Positions 53,449 through 61,987 are shown, counted from the stretch's first letter. The stretch is 64,000 nt of DNA from an uncultured Bacteroidales bacterium (GCA_902799685.1 CADCBO010000003.1:208454-272453), one strand, 5' to 3'. Program-made: numbers and translations. Notes: generated by a model from the letters alone, not told the origin.

Positions 53449-54519
53449 TTATCTGTATATGGTAGAATTAACGCGGAAGGTGGCGGAAAGAGGATAATGG
53501 TCACCTAGAGGTGTTGAACCGTCACTCCTCACATAATCTGTTTCATCAATGTTTACGCTAACGGGGGTGAGTTTGGCACCATCTCTGGGATTCAGATAGA
53601 GAATCTTGTCAAGAACCTCACCGTTACGACTGCAATCCTTTGACCATGGATCTCTGGTGACTATACCATCCACAATGCCGGGATAAACGCCGCCGCGTTC
53701 CAGTTCTATCCACACATCACTTACCGTGGCGCGTCCGGTTTGTGCGATATAGTCTATAAACTGGGTCTTTACACTGTCACGGGCATACCATGTGTTCAGA
53801 TCTCCAACTACAATTACCGGGCGTTTGTCCAGATGTTCAAGGATATAATCCCGCAGTTGGCGCCACTGGACCATGCGTGCACGGCGGTCAGGACCGTCAT
53901 TGCCTGCAAACTCATCGGCATCGTCACCGGCATCCATGTGCATGTTGTATATTACCAGTTCGGAACCTCCCTTTAGCTTTACATCATACTGGCGGAATCC
54001 TTTAGTCACAATATCATCCCATGCATGGTTGAGCTTACCGTAGGCTGTAGTCCAACTGATACTGTCTGAACGCTTTGCATCAATATCCTTTTTCCAGAAA
54101 CCATTGATTCCGTCACAAGGGAAACGGGCTTTGACCATCTTGCTTACGTCAATACCGCAATACCAGGAATCCTGGTTGTAATCTGACTTAAGTGCTGAAC
54201 TGAGTTGCTCATTAAAGTCAAAGTTTTCCTGAACGGCTATGAAATCATAATTATGATCAGCCAGATATCTGCTTATCTGTGGTGTCAGTTCTGCACCGGG
54301 ACCATCATCGTTTATGGTTATCTGAACCGTTCCAAGAATTTTGATGGTATTTGGCAGGCCATCTACATTGAGAGTCACAATAGAGAACTCTTCTTCAACA
54401 TCAACCGGTTCACCTTGAGGGGTGTTGTCATCGGCGTCATTATTATTGCACGATGTTATAAAAGCCATACTTAAGAATAGGATAGCGGCCTGTAAGAGTT
54501 TAATATCCTTTCTAAACAT
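53449..54519 (-). CDS. Endonuclease/exonuclease/phosphatase-family lipoprotein
   Basis: 356 residues. Lipobox FITSC followed by an Asn/Asp-rich spacer. EEP fold motifs: IVTLNVDGLP, FIAVQENFDF (metal Glu), VIYNMHMDA, VVVGDLNTWY and the C-terminal GDHYPLSA, where the Asp-His pair closes the active site. Members cleave phosphodiester bonds, including sphingomyelin-type lipids or nucleic acids; the substrate is not readable here. It has a divergent promoter shared with the nicotinamidase gene. Confidence 0.85.
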   Translation of the reverse strand: MFRKDIKLLQAAILFLSMAFITSCNNNDADDNTPQGEPVDVEEEFSIVTLNVDGLPNTIKILGTVQITINDDGPGAELTPQISRYLADHNYDFIAVQENFDFNEQLSSALKSDYNQDSWYCGIDVSKMVKARFPCDGINGFWKKDIDAKRSDSISWTTAYGKLNHAWDDIVTKGFRQYDVKLKGGSELVIYNMHMDAGDDADEFAGNDGPDRRARMVQWRQLRDYILEHLDKRPVIVVGDLNTWYARDSVKTQFIDYIAQTGRATVSDVWIELERGGVYPGIVDGIVTRDPWSKDCSRNGEVLDKILYLNPRDGAKLTPVSVNIDETDYVRSDGSTPLGDHYPLSATFRVNSTIYR

Positions 54520-54551
54520 GTTATTATCAGTTGCTTTGTCAAATAGAATAA

Positions 54552-54579
54552 CAAAAATAGAAAGAAATCACTAAATTTG
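54552..54579. promoter_or_regulatory. Divergent back-to-back -7 boxes
   Basis: TATTTTTG on the minus strand (54552-54559) for the EEP gene and TAAATTTG on the plus strand (54572-54579) for the nicotinamidase gene. Their upstream elements must overlap, so the two promoters probably compete. Confidence 0.55.
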
Positions 54580-54603
54580 CACATTCAAATAACAATTGTT
54601 GTA

Positions 54604-55242
54604 ATGAAAGCAATCAGGATTTTTGCCGCTGCTGTCGCATTCTTGGCTGTGGTGGCTTGCACAGGAAACAAAAAACAGACAGTTATGACAAACCGTGAAC
54701 CCGCAAACATTATGGTAGTGGTTGACCTTCAGAAGGATTTCATTGACGGAAACCTGCCTGCTACCGACGGCACACGCGTTGTGGAGCCTGTAAAGAGCGT
54801 CCTTACCAAGTTTGACAAGGTATATTTTACCCTTGACTGGCATCCATGGAACCACTGCTCATTCAAGGCAAACGGCGGTATCTGGCCTCAGCACTGCGTA
54901 CGCTACACTGTTGGCGCAGCTCTGCCTGACGGTATTCTGGACAATCTGGATATCAATAACGTACGTTTCCTGCCCAAGGGCCAGGCTCAGGACAAGGAGG
55001 AGTACGGTCAGTTTGAGAATACAAAGGGAAATGACCAGGATCTGTTTGTAAAGGGTGACAAGGTTGTTGTATGCGGTATCGCTGCCGAGTACTGCGTACT
55101 GGAGACCCTGAAGAATCTGGTTCGTCTTAGCAAGGAGGTAGGTTTTGAGCTCTCTGTCTATCTGGAGGGCGTAGCCAGCATCGAGACTGTCGATCCGCTG
55201 GTAACCTACATGAACGAGAACAATATAAAGATTTATAAATAA
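54604..55242 (+). CDS. pncA: Nicotinamidase-like isochorismatase-fold protein with lipoprotein signal
   Basis: 212 residues from the ATG at 54604. Residues 1-19 form a lipoprotein signal ending L-A-V-V-A-C19. The enzyme part has the full nicotinamidase set: catalytic D41, K125 and C164 (in GIAAEYCVLETL), and metal ligands D78, H80 and H84 in DWHPWNHC. PncA hydrolyses nicotinamide to nicotinate for NAD salvage, and pncB follows 7 bp later. Known nicotinamidases are cytosolic, so a lipidated form is odd. An internal ATG (Met28, 54685) could make a cytosolic form. Confidence 0.85.
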   Translation: MKAIRIFAAAVAFLAVVACTGNKKQTVMTNREPANIMVVVDLQKDFIDGNLPATDGTRVVEPVKSVLTKFDKVYFTLDWHPWNHCSFKANGGIWPQHCVRYTVGAALPDGILDNLDINNVRFLPKGQAQDKEEYGQFENTKGNDQDLFVKGDKVVVCGIAAEYCVLETLKNLVRLSKEVGFELSVYLEGVASIETVDPLVTYMNENNIKIYK

Positions 55243-55249
55243 GGATTTT

Positions 55250-56446
55250 ATGGAGAGCACTATAGTAAAGAGTGTGCTGGAGAATGACCTGTACAAATTC
55301 TCCATGTCATACTACTACCAACGGACTACTCCCGATGGTATAGGCACATTCAGTTTCAATGACCGCAACGGTATGAAGTTCACGCCCAAGTTTGTGAATC
55401 TGTTACGTAAGGAGTTCAAGAAACTGGAGTCACTTGCCTTGACCGATGAGGAGTTCAAATGGTGCCTCTCCAATATCTATTTCATCCCTCAGTGCTATTT
55501 TGAGTGGCTAAAGGGTTTCAGGTTCAACGCCGATATAATTGACATATCGCTTGATGAAGATGGACACCTGCACATTGAGGCAAAAGACCTTATCTACAAG
55601 GTCACGCTGTATGAAATCCCAATTCTGAGTACGGTATCGGAGGTATATTACAAGATATATGAGAAAACCGAGCCGGACTGGGCATACATAGACAGCCATC
55701 TGGAAAAGAAGGTTGCAATATCAAACGAGAACAAGCTCAAGTTTGCCAACTTTGGTATGCGCCGCCGCTACTCACGTGAGGTTGAGGATCATGTAACAGA
55801 GTATCTGACACGCCACGCCAAGTATTTCATCGGCTCATCGACCGTGTATTTCGCAATGAAATACCAGTCAATCCGTCCGGACCTTAAGCCGATAGGCACC
55901 ATGGCACATGAGCTTATGATGGCTACGGCCGCATTCATGGGTCCCAAGGAGGCAAACTATTACGTTATGCGCAACTGGGCTCAGATATTCGGCGGCAACA
56001 TGGGTACCATGCTGCCTGACTGCTTTACCACACGCGTGTTCCTGCGTAATTTCTCGCTCGATATGGCCAAGCTGTATGACGGCGTACGTCATGACAGCGG
56101 TGATCCGTTTGAGTTCGGTGACAAGATCATAGCCAAATACGAGTCATACCACATAGACCCCATGACCAAGTCAATCGTATTCAGTGACGCCCTTGACTTT
56201 GACCGTGCCCTGGCCATCCAGAAGTACTTTGAAGGTAGAATAAAGGTATCATTCGGCATCGGCACAAACCTGACCAACGATGTAGGCACAGTTGATCCGC
56301 TCAACATCGTAATGAAACTCAAGACCTTCCAGGTCAACCCCCGTCAGCACGTCTACCGTTGCGTAAAAATATCCGACACCCCGGGCAAGGAGCTGGGCGA
56401 TCCCGATGAGGTTCACAGTTACAAAGTGATATTGGGCTTGATTTAA
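55250..56446 (+). CDS. pncB: Nicotinate phosphoribosyltransferase
   Basis: 398 residues. The N-terminus VLENDLYKFSMSYYYQ, the autophosphorylation-site region GTMAHELMMA, and GVRHDSGDPFEFG and FGIGTNLTNDVG are typical of PncB. It converts nicotinate and PRPP to nicotinate mononucleotide. Coupled by position to the nicotinamidase gene, giving a two-gene NAD salvage operon, followed by a heptad element with terminator. Confidence 0.96.
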   Translation: MESTIVKSVLENDLYKFSMSYYYQRTTPDGIGTFSFNDRNGMKFTPKFVNLLRKEFKKLESLALTDEEFKWCLSNIYFIPQCYFEWLKGFRFNADIIDISLDEDGHLHIEAKDLIYKVTLYEIPILSTVSEVYYKIYEKTEPDWAYIDSHLEKKVAISNENKLKFANFGMRRRYSREVEDHVTEYLTRHAKYFIGSSTVYFAMKYQSIRPDLKPIGTMAHELMMATAAFMGPKEANYYVMRNWAQIFGGNMGTMLPDCFTTRVFLRNFSLDMAKLYDGVRHDSGDPFEFGDKIIAKYESYHIDPMTKSIVFSDALDFDRALAIQKYFEGRIKVSFGIGTNLTNDVGTVDPLNIVMKLKTFQVNPRQHVYRCVKISDTPGKELGDPDEVHSYKVILGLI

Positions 56447-56448
56447 AA

Positions 56449-56556
56449 ATTGAGAATTGAAAATTGAGAATTGAGAATTGCCATGCGGTGCGTGGCAATT
56501 TTTTTACGCAGGTTCTGCGTATTAATTCTCAATTCTCAATTCTCAATTCTCAATTA
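56449..56556 (+). repeat. ATTGAGA-heptad element with terminator, copy 5
   Basis: Left arm 56449-56480; TTGCCA-TGCGGTGCG-TGGCAA followed by TTTTTTT (an intrinsic terminator, 56478-56505); ACGCAGGTTCTGCGT; right arm 56522-56556. It ends the pncA-pncB transcript, in sense orientation. Confidence 0.9.
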
Positions 56557-56563
56557 AATTGTG

Positions 56564-56571
56564 TATCTTTG
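56564..56571 (+). promoter_or_regulatory. -7 box for the Nif3-like gene
   Basis: TATCTTTG, 22 bp before the ATG at 56594. The expected -33 position falls inside the heptad repeat. Confidence 0.6.
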
Positions 56572-56593
56572 CAGCACACTTTAAGGAAAGGTG

Positions 56594-57370
56594 ATGAAAA
56601 TCAGGGAGGTAATTGATGCCCTTGAGAGTTTCGCGCCTCTGCCACTGCAGGATGATTACGATAATTCAGGCTTGCAGGTTGGAACTACAGAGACCGAAGT
56701 TTCAGGGGTTTTATTGTGTCTGGACGTGACCCGTCAAGTCGTTGACGAGGCCATCAACAACGGATGCAATCTGATCATTTCGCACCATCCGCTGCTGTTC
56801 CGTCCGCTCAAACGGCTTACCGATGACAGCATAGGGAGTATCGTGATGAGTGCCGTACGCGTGGGAATAACCATTTATGCAAGCCACACCAATCTGGATA
56901 ACGCATACAAGGGCGTTAACATGCGCATTGCAAACGTTCTGGGACTGACCAATATCAAACCTCTCGATGAACAGCCCGATGGCAACGGTGCCGGTATTAT
57001 AGGCCGATTCCCAAAGCCTGTGACTGAGCAGCAGTTGCTCTCTCTTGTTAAGGAGAAGTTTGGCGTAACATGCATCAGACATAACGGAGAGCTGGGACGC
57101 CCCATCAAGCGTATGGCCGTATGCGGAGGCGCAGGCGCCTTCCTGACCGACAAAGCGGTAGCTGCGGGGGCCGATGCATTCATGACCGGCGAGATTGGTT
57201 ATCACCGTTTCTTTGGTTATGACGGCACGATTAAACTGATTGAGGCCGGACATTTTGAGAGCGAACAGTTCACGGTTGACCTTATAGCCGATATCCTTAA
57301 TGAGGAATTCCCAGGCTTAAAAGTGCTTAAAACTAAGAATAAGACGAATCCGATTAATTATTACATATAA
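56594..57370 (+). CDS. Nif3-like dinuclear metal-centre protein
   Basis: 258 residues from the ATG at 56594; a GTG one codon before gives the same frame, and AAGGAAAG lies just upstream. Family motifs: LQDDYDNSGLQVG, ISHHPLLFRPLKR with metal His, ASHTNLDNA, and GEIGYHRFFG near the C-terminus, which holds the other metal ligands. Nif3/YbgI proteins form hexameric toroids; some act as GTP cyclohydrolase-like hydrolases, but the function is unsettled. It is 2 bp ahead of the zinc-ribbon gene. Confidence 0.92.
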   Translation: MKIREVIDALESFAPLPLQDDYDNSGLQVGTTETEVSGVLLCLDVTRQVVDEAINNGCNLIISHHPLLFRPLKRLTDDSIGSIVMSAVRVGITIYASHTNLDNAYKGVNMRIANVLGLTNIKPLDEQPDGNGAGIIGRFPKPVTEQQLLSLVKEKFGVTCIRHNGELGRPIKRMAVCGGAGAFLTDKAVAAGADAFMTGEIGYHRFFGYDGTIKLIEAGHFESEQFTVDLIADILNEEFPGLKVLKTKNKTNPINYYI

Positions 57371-57372
57371 CT

Positions 57373-58200
57373 ATGGCAACAAAAGAAGTAAAGAAAGACC
57401 CCAGTGAGTACTCAGTAGAAGAGAAACTCCAGTCACTGTATCAGCTGCAGACCATGCTGACCGAGATTGACAAAATCAAGACACTGCGCGGCGAGCTGCC
57501 TCTTGAGGTTCAGGACCTGGAGGATGAGATAGCCGGTCTGACAACACGTATAGAGAAGGCCAATGCCGATGTGATTGAGATGAGCAAGGGCGTGGCAGAG
57601 AACAAGAATGTGATTGAGGTGTCAAAAGCACAGATAGCCAAGTATCAGGGACAGCAGGAGCATGTGAGCAACAACCGTGAGTTTGACTCACTTAACAAGG
57701 AGATTGAGTTCAAGAGCCTGGAAGTGGAGCTGGCCGAAAAGCGCATACGCGAGTTCAACGCCGGAATCAACGCTAAGAAGGAAGAGATTGAGAGCAACAA
57801 GGCTCTTGTCGAGGAGAAGAAACAGGATCTTGAGGTCAAGAAGTCAGAACTCCATGAGATTATAGAGGAGAACCGCCAGGAGGAGGAGCGTCTGCGTGAG
57901 AAGTGCAAGAACCTGGAGCTCAACATTGAACCGCGTCTGCTTCAGTCATTCAAGCGTATCCGCAACAACACCCGCAACGGTCTGGGTATTGTTTATGTAC
58001 AGCGTGAATCATGCGGCGGTTGCTTCAACAAGATTCCGCCTCAGCGCCAGCTGGATATCCGCATGCGCAAGAAAATCATCGTTTGCGAGTATTGCGGCCG
58101 TATCATGATTGACCCAGAACTGGCAGGTGTAAAGGAGGAGCCCAAGCAGACTGAGGCACCCAAGCGCCGTACGCGCAAGGCGGCAGCCGAGGATGAATGA
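57373..58200 (+). CDS. Coiled-coil protein with C4-type zinc ribbon
   Basis: 275 residues. Residues about 15-195 form a long charged coiled coil (many Glu/Lys heptads). The C-terminal zinc ribbon has CGGCFNKIPP and CEYCGRIM (two C-x2-C knuckles), then a basic tail. This is the zf-RING_7/DUF164 family, often next to Nif3 genes in Bacteroidetes; it is thought to bind nucleic acid, with unknown function. Co-transcribed with the Nif3-like gene. Confidence 0.9.
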   Translation: MATKEVKKDPSEYSVEEKLQSLYQLQTMLTEIDKIKTLRGELPLEVQDLEDEIAGLTTRIEKANADVIEMSKGVAENKNVIEVSKAQIAKYQGQQEHVSNNREFDSLNKEIEFKSLEVELAEKRIREFNAGINAKKEEIESNKALVEEKKQDLEVKKSELHEIIEENRQEEERLREKCKNLELNIEPRLLQSFKRIRNNTRNGLGIVYVQRESCGGCFNKIPPQRQLDIRMRKKIIVCEYCGRIMIDPELAGVKEEPKQTEAPKRRTRKAAAEDE

Positions 58201-58320
58201 TGTCAATTTTCAATGAACAATTGACAATGATAAAAGCCTTCGGAAAGAAATTTCCGGAGGCTTTTAATGTCTCGGGCTATTACGCAGGTACTGCGTATTC
58301 ATTGTCCATTGTCCATTAAT
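58201..58320 (+). repeat. Heptad element with terminator, copy 6 (divergent)
   Basis: Arms are of ATTGACA/TTGTCCA type rather than ATTGAGA. Core: AAAAGCCTTCGGAAA-GAAA-TTTCCGGAGGCTTTT (58232-58266), AATGTCTCGGG, ATTACGCAGGTACTGCGTATT. It has the same architecture as copies 1 and 4 with a different stem sequence. It lies between convergent genes. Confidence 0.85.
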
Positions 58321-58772
58321 CATAGTTCCTGGTACAAAGGGATATCAAGCAGAAAAGAGTATTTTCCTGTATCGTAGTCCATCCTGACACAGTAGTGCTT
58401 AAGTCCGTTACTCACTATTAGGTAATCTACATGGAGTACAATGTTGTAGCGTGCTATCTGATCAAAGACTTTTTGGGTTATGGCAACATTAGGACGTTTG
58501 TATTCAACTATTACCTTTGGAATTCCGCATTTGTCGTAGACTACCGAATCGCATCGGCGGCTCATCCCGTTCAATCCTATAGTTTGTTCGTTTGCGATAT
58601 GCGATAGGGGGTATCCTTTATGGTTAACAAGGTATGATACAAATGCCTGACGCACGTTTTCTTCGGGTGTGAAGGCTGTCCATATTTTGCGAATAGGGTC
58701 CCAAATGGCAATTTTGCCCGCCTGTTCGGATATTTTGGGCTCAAAAGGTGGCAAATTCAAATTATCAGTCAT
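58320..58772 (-). CDS. HSDR_N-like (type I restriction R N-terminal) nuclease-fold protein
   Basis: 150 residues. The core has a PD-(D/E)xK-like arrangement: R-R-C-D-S-V-V-Y, then IVEYKRP. It matches the stand-alone HSDR_N proteins common in Bacteroidetes. There are no hsdM, hsdS or helicase genes nearby, so it is not a restriction system. Function unknown; DNA-related by fold. Divergent from holA. Confidence 0.75.
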   Translation of the reverse strand: MTDNLNLPPFEPKISEQAGKIAIWDPIRKIWTAFTPEENVRQAFVSYLVNHKGYPLSHIANEQTIGLNGMSRRCDSVVYDKCGIPKVIVEYKRPNVAITQKVFDQIARYNIVLHVDYLIVSNGLKHYCVRMDYDTGKYSFLLDIPLYQEL

Positions 58773-58779
58773 ATCTTTG
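58772..58779 (+). promoter_or_regulatory. -7 box for holA
   Basis: TATCTTTG, 59 bp before the holA ATG. It overlaps the first codon of the divergent HSDR_N gene. Confidence 0.55.
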
Positions 58780-58838
58780 TAATCAACAATATAGAGTAAC
58801 CGTACTCTTGGGTTGCGAATATAATAAAAGGATTTGAA

Positions 58839-59885
58839 ATGGCAACATCAGGAACAGCATACCGCCAGGTCATAAAGGAACTTGAGAGTGGTAAATATAG
58901 AACTGTATATTATCTGATGGGGGACGAACCGTTCTTCATTGACTCCATATCGGACTATATAAGGGAACATGCGCTTCCTGAGGAGGCCAGGGATTTCAAC
59001 CAGATGGTGCTGTATGGTAACGAGACCACTATGAATGAGGTGATACAACGCGCCAGAGCATATCCTATGGGTGCCGACAGGCAGGTGATAATAGTAAAAG
59101 AGGCGCAGTACCTTATGAAAAAGGACTCGGAGACTGGCGGAAGTCCATCGGATATCCTGGCTTCTTACATAAACCATCCACAATCCAGCACCGTCCTTGT
59201 GTTCTGCCACAAGAACGGATCGCTGGACAAGCGTAAGAAAATTGTGGCCGTAATAGAGAAGAACGGCCTGCTGTTTGAATCCAAAAAGATAAAAGACGAT
59301 GCGCTTCCGGACTTTATAGGCGAGTTCCTGAACGAGCACGGACTACGTATGTCGCCCAAGGGAATGTCCATGATGAGCGAATCTGTAGGTGCTGATTTGT
59401 GCCGTATGAACGGAGAACTTGAGAAACTTGTCACTGCACTGCCGGCCGGCACGAAAGAAATTACTCCGGAGTTCATAGAAGAGCATGTGGGTATTAGCAA
59501 GGATTACAACATTTTTGAATTCCGTGATGCAATCATAAACAAGAACATAGAAAAAGCCAATAAGATTGCTGCATATTACGAAAGCAATCCCAAAACATAT
59601 CCCATGCAACTGGTTACGGCTGCAATATTTCCGTATTTTGCCAATCTGATGCTGGCATTTTACGCTCCTGACAAGACCGACCGTGGAATAGCAGATCAGC
59701 TTGACCTGAAGAGTACATGGGGGGTAAGGGACTATACCACAGGAATGCGCAACTATACTGCAACACAGACCATGAAAATAATTACCACCATACGCAAGTA
59801 TGACGGCAAGTCAAAAGGTGTTGACGCTACCGCTAATACAGGCGAGGGGCTTTTAAAAGAGTTGCTGTATCTGATTCTTCACTGA
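58839..59885 (+). CDS. holA: DNA polymerase III delta subunit
   Basis: 348 residues. HolA pattern: YYLMGDEPFFIDSISDYI at the start, VIIVKEAQYL, the AAA+-like lid region GISKDYNIFEFRDAI and a C-terminal helical collar ending in VDATANTGEGLLKELLYLIL. The delta subunit opens the sliding clamp in the clamp loader. Typical length. A terminator follows at about 59975. Confidence 0.93.
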   Translation: MATSGTAYRQVIKELESGKYRTVYYLMGDEPFFIDSISDYIREHALPEEARDFNQMVLYGNETTMNEVIQRARAYPMGADRQVIIVKEAQYLMKKDSETGGSPSDILASYINHPQSSTVLVFCHKNGSLDKRKKIVAVIEKNGLLFESKKIKDDALPDFIGEFLNEHGLRMSPKGMSMMSESVGADLCRMNGELEKLVTALPAGTKEITPEFIEEHVGISKDYNIFEFRDAIINKNIEKANKIAAYYESNPKTYPMQLVTAAIFPYFANLMLAFYAPDKTDRGIADQLDLKSTWGVRDYTTGMRNYTATQTMKIITTIRKYDGKSKGVDATANTGEGLLKELLYLILH

Positions 59886-59974
59886 TTTAATCTGTCTTTC
59901 GTGAGATTCTAATATTTCCGATAATCGGTCGGGATTTTTCAAAATTTTAAAATCTCGGCTATTATCTGTTTTTC

Positions 59975-60007
59975 AAGGCTGCCAACAGGGTAGCCTTTAG
60001 TATTTTT
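59975..60007 (+). terminator. Terminator of holA
   Basis: AAGGCTGCC-AACA-GGGTAGCCTT followed by TAGTATTTTTT, about 90 bp after the holA stop. Confidence 0.65.
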
Positions 60008-60393
60008 TAACCATTACAATTGTAAATAATTCCACATGAGCGCATCAAAAGGCATGCTGTTTATGCACCATATCATAACACAAATGTAACGATTCATACG
60101 CATATCTTCTGCCCAATAACAACAAGGCTCAGAATTATGCAAAATTGCATACAAAATAGTTATCGAATGATAAAATGCTATTTATCAGAGATTTTACAAC
60201 CTTGTATTTAAACTAACGCAGAAATATATCACATGATATTATGCAAAATGGTAATTATTGTTCGATTATGGAGTAGGTGATGTAATATAACAACCTATTA
60301 TTCATATTATTAGATGTAATTACTGAACTAAATTCCATGATTCTGGCACTATATAGCCAAACAAATGCAATAGGTTGCAAATAATGTCGATTG

Positions 60394-60477
60394 ACAAATG
60401 TGAATTTTACATTTGTTGATTACATTTGTAATAATACAAATGTGTTTTGTGAATCAAAAACAAATCAATACATTTGT
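60394..60477. promoter_or_regulatory. Operator-like cluster of ACAAATGT motifs
   Basis: Five copies of ACAAATGT or its reverse ACATTTGT at 60394, 60409, 60422, 60436 and 60470. The first two and the next two form inverted pairs separated by 7 and 6 bases. This is what a dimeric HTH repressor site looks like, and the XRE gene starts 30 bp downstream. Confidence 0.7.
60446..60476 (+). promoter_or_regulatory. Promoter of the XRE gene
   Basis: -33 TTTG (60446-60449), 19-bp spacer, -7 TACATTTG (60469-60476), 31 bp before the ATG. The -7 box overlaps the last ACATTTGT motif, so a repressor bound there would block transcription. Confidence 0.7.
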
Positions 60478-60506
60478 AACATAGACATCAAAACGTCATT
60501 TTTACA

Positions 60507-60989
60507 ATGAGAGAGAGACTTGAAGAATTGATGGAACTGCTAAAACTGACTCCAACGCAGTTCGCTAATGCAATTGGAGTGCAGCGGACAACGCTTCAGC
60601 ATATTCTGAGCGGCAGGAACGAACCTAGTCTTAAGATTATCATGGCCATCCACAACAGTTTCCCTGATGTGGAACTTGAATGGTTGCTTAACGGCAAGGG
60701 TCAGGCTATTCCCGGTTTGAAGCAACAGAATCAAACAACAACAGACCAGGATTATCCTCTTCTGCCCGGTATGGATGCGTATTTTCCGGATGACGGCAGG
60801 AAATCTTCCGTTTATCAAAATGTCAGAGAGGTAGAAAACACTTCCAGACAGCGTAAAAAACATAATAATAAGGACTTTACGCCTTCATCTGACACACGTG
60901 TTGAATGTAAGGAAAAAGTGATAAAAGAAGTCGTGGTTTTCTTTGAGGACGGGACATATCAAAAATTTTTATCGGAATTAAAAAAATAA
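60507..60989 (+). CDS. XRE-family transcriptional regulator
   Basis: 160 residues. N-terminal helix-turn-helix (about 1-65) with the XRE pattern PTQFANAIGVQRTTLQHILSGRNEPS, where residues about 25-38 are the recognition helix, then LEWLLNGKG. The rest is polar and low in structure, ending in a short conserved-looking piece (KEKVIKEVVVFFEDGTYQKF). It looks like the small phage-repressor-like regulators of Bacteroidetes. The inverted repeats upstream suggest autoregulation. No phage genes are nearby. The downstream lipoprotein gene may be a target. Confidence 0.85.
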   Translation: MRERLEELMELLKLTPTQFANAIGVQRTTLQHILSGRNEPSLKIIMAIHNSFPDVELEWLLNGKGQAIPGLKQQNQTTTDQDYPLLPGMDAYFPDDGRKSSVYQNVREVENTSRQRKKHNNKDFTPSSDTRVECKEKVIKEVVVFFEDGTYQKFLSELKK

Positions 60990-61059
60990 TACGGTTTTTT
61001 TGATTTTTTTAAATTTGATGCTTATTTTTGCTGAAAACAAGATTAAACTATTTACAACT

Positions 61060-61986
61060 ATGAAAAAATATCTATTTTTATTTGCTGTCGCAGCTTTTAT
61101 GCTCGGCGGTTGCCGTAGCAGCAAGGAGGCATCAAAAACAAATCAGAATGAGGTTTGGCAGACTTTGCTTGTAAAGCAACTTGACGCACAGATTCAGGAT
61201 CAGATTATTACAGTCAGGTATAACAACGGTACCGTTCTCTGCTATAGGATTCTGGATAATTTCGGTAACGTGACCGTTACATGGGACCATACAAACGGCA
61301 GAAAGAGCTTTGACGATGGCCCAAGTAATTATAAAGGTGATATCAGCATACCTTCATTCATAGTTACCGGTGAGAATGATGAGTTTACATTCCGCGTTAT
61401 GGAGATTGACCAGAATGCATTCTACGATTGCCCGGAGGTTACGTCTATAGACATACCTTATAGTGTATTGCGTATCGTGAATGACGCATTCAAGGGTTGC
61501 TCAGGCGTAAAGAGATATACCGTAAACGAGAACAATCAGTCATATAAGGATGTTGATGGTGTGCTGTTCAGTAAGGACAACAGGATGCTTGTCAAGTATC
61601 CGGCCAAGAAGGCTCTGACCGATTACGTGATATCCGAGGAGGTATCTCTGATATGCACCGAGGCATTCACTGACAATACTTTCCTCAGAAAGGTCAATAT
61701 CGGAAACTTTGTTACTGCAGTAAGTGACTTTGCATTCAAGAACTGCACTGCTCTTGAGGAGGTTGAGATAGGCAGTAACGTCAGGATTCTGGGTGTTGAC
61801 GCTTTCAAGAACTGTCCCAAGCTTACCCTGATCAATGCTCACGGTGTATTCCCGCCGCATAACAGTCCTACAGTATTTGATGATGCTACCAAGCAGAACG
61901 CTAAGCTGTATGTGCCCAGAGGCCAGATGATGAACTACAAGAGACGTCTGGAGTGGCGTGACTTTAAGACCGTACAGGAATATTGA
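61060..61986 (+). CDS. BspA-like leucine-rich repeat lipoprotein
   Basis: 308 residues from the ATG at 61060; the frame opens at 61000 but M-K-K-Y-L-F-L-F starts a good lipoprotein signal ending L-G-G-C. The mature protein has LRR_5/BspA-type repeats (FYDCPEVTSIDIPYSVLRIV, FKNCTALEEVEIGSNVRIL, FKNCPKLTLINA). BspA-like proteins are surface adhesins or ligand binders. It follows the XRE gene by 70 bp, on the same strand. It ends in an ATTGAGA-heptad terminator element. Confidence 0.88.
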   Translation: MKKYLFLFAVAAFMLGGCRSSKEASKTNQNEVWQTLLVKQLDAQIQDQIITVRYNNGTVLCYRILDNFGNVTVTWDHTNGRKSFDDGPSNYKGDISIPSFIVTGENDEFTFRVMEIDQNAFYDCPEVTSIDIPYSVLRIVNDAFKGCSGVKRYTVNENNQSYKDVDGVLFSKDNRMLVKYPAKKALTDYVISEEVSLICTEAFTDNTFLRKVNIGNFVTAVSDFAFKNCTALEEVEIGSNVRILGVDAFKNCPKLTLINAHGVFPPHNSPTVFDDATKQNAKLYVPRGQMMNYKRRLEWRDFKTVQEY

Positions 61987-61987
61987 T

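Larger units (their letters stand above)
59886..60506. other. AT-rich non-coding region
   Basis: 621 bp without a supported gene. It holds the holA terminator (59975-60007), scattered ACAAATGT-type motifs (60081, 60361) and a dense cluster of them before the XRE gene. Base composition is clearly more AT-rich than its surroundings. A 17-codon frame at 60036 has no support. Confidence 0.7.

Noticed and set aside
58320-58772. Restriction-modification system
   Set aside because: Only an HSDR_N-like domain is present, with no methylase, specificity subunit or helicase.
60036-60089. 17-codon frame in the AT-rich region
   Set aside because: Very short, no ribosome-binding site and no similarity I can recognise.
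60507-60989. Prophage remnant
   Set aside because: The XRE protein is repressor-like, but there is no integrase, structural or lysis gene in the window.
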